NCBI GenBank assembly: GCA_001593925.1
Contig: LUCD01000097.1
Span: 1 to 5,648 of the forward strand
Origin: Candidatus Bathyarchaeota archaeon B26-1
GTDB lineage: Archaea; Thermoproteota; Bathyarchaeia; Bathyarchaeales; B26-1
Direction: 5' to 3'
Length of the DNA: 5,648 nt
The notes beneath the pieces are model-generated. The model was not told the origin of the DNA. It made no database searches and saw only the letters and a program-made list of their open reading frames with translations. Below are positions 5,182-5,648 of the stretch, piece after piece (the stretch's first letter is position 1; each line of letters begins with the position of its first letter). A program made the position numbers and the translations under genes.

Positions 5182-5648
5182 ATGGCTACGTCGGGGCTTA
5201 AGGCGGAAGTGGAAAGGAAGCGTTTACTCCAGAGGGTCTGTGAAGAAGCGTTGAGGATGGCTAAGCCCAGCGAAGAGGAGAAGAGGAGAACCTTACGGTT
5301 TTCACGGGGCTTGACTGAGAATCTAAGCGAGAAGTTGAAGTCGGCTGGAATAGAGGCTGAGGTTGAGGTTCAAGGCTCCATCGCTAAGGATACTTGGCTC
5401 GCCGGAGAGAAGGACATCGACATATTCATACTGCTCCCCAAAAAGTATGGCAGAGAAGGGTTCCTAAAGGCTCTCGAAGTCGCCAAGAACCTAGCCCGAG
5501 AAGGGTGGAGGGAAGCATACGCCGAACACCCCTATATAGAGGCTAAGATCGAGGGTTACACGGTCGATTTCGTCCCGTGTTTCAGGGTTAAGGAAGCCTC
5601 TGAAGCGGCTTCCTCGGTAGATAGAACCCCTCTCCACACCCTCTACAT
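5182..5648 (+). CDS. cca: CCA-adding tRNA nucleotidyltransferase, archaeal type (5' part)
   Basis: Adds or repairs the 3' CCA of tRNAs from CTP and ATP without a nucleic-acid template. The first 155 codons are present and the gene runs off the right edge. It belongs to the class I (archaeal) nucleotidyltransferase superfamily. GSIAKDTWLAGEKDIDIFI at 65-83 is the signature, with metal-binding D78 and D80; the third carboxylate is D129 in VDFVP. The 49-residue gap from D80 to D129 equals that recalled for the Archaeoglobus enzyme (D61 to D110). The later motif VDRTPLHTLY (146-155) is also typical. The ATG at 5182 is the only plausible upstream start, because a TAG closes the frame at 5143-5145. 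It gives about 13-19 more N-terminal residues than the Archaeoglobus form. The ribosome-binding site is weak (GGGG, 5-nt gap). The gene is divergent from the sugar-kinase operon and functionally unrelated to it. It is the best single marker that this DNA is archaeal. Confidence 0.95.
   Translation, partial: MATSGLKAEVERKRLLQRVCEEALRMAKPSEEEKRRTLRFSRGLTENLSEKLKSAGIEAEVEVQGSIAKDTWLAGEKDIDIFILLPKKYGREGFLKALEVAKNLAREGWREAYAEHPYIEAKIEGYTVDFVPCFRVKEASEAASSVDRTPLHTLY

Overview
The window most likely comes from an archaeon. The evidence is the divergent gene at the right edge, an archaeal-type (class I) CCA-adding tRNA nucleotidyltransferase, together with TATA-box-like promoters and ribosome-binding sites matching the archaeal 16S tail (GAGGTGA / GGAGGTGA). 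Acetate kinase is rare in archaea. From memory it is known in Methanosarcina and reported in Bathyarchaeia, so a Bathyarchaeia-like (Thermoproteota-side) lineage is my best guess. The sequence does not prove that placement.

Layout. Positions 1-294 hold no gene I can support. They contain two opposed weak reading frames, a hairpin plus T-run that would terminate plus-strand transcription, and a small perfect dyad. Four minus-strand genes follow. From right to left, in transcription order, they are a ROK-family sugar kinase (4054-5022), a phosphoglucomutase/phosphomannomutase (2659-4014), acetate kinase (1445-2662) and a zinc-dependent medium-chain dehydrogenase (295-1329). The first three look like one operon: there are 39 nt between kinase and mutase, and a 4-nt ATGA overlap between mutase and acetate kinase. 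The dehydrogenase follows after about 115 nt and has its own TATA-like element. At 5182 a divergent gene for the CCA-adding enzyme starts and runs off the right edge.

How they may work together. The kinase phosphorylates a hexose (glucose or a relative). The mutase converts the 6-phosphate to the 1-phosphate for nucleotide-sugar and glycan synthesis, or the reverse for glycogen breakdown. Acetate kinase interconverts acetyl phosphate + ADP and acetate + ATP. The dehydrogenase could reoxidise or reduce NAD on an alcohol or polyol. Together this suggests sugar use with acetate (and possibly alcohol) as an end product. No gene for making acetyl phosphate (pta or phosphoketolase) is in view, so this is inference.

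Most worth a second look: (i) acetate kinase translationally coupled to a sugar-phosphate mutase in an archaeon; (ii) an identical in-frame 20-nt stretch encoding NPAEWNG in both genes, normal for the mutase but odd for acetate kinase; (iii) in-frame GTG codons lying inside the Shine-Dalgarno of two genes, which mislead start calling; (iv) the mutase ribosome-binding site abutting its ATG, with a TATA-like element placed so that a near-leaderless transcript could arise. I saw no clear sign of a wholly new multi-gene system.
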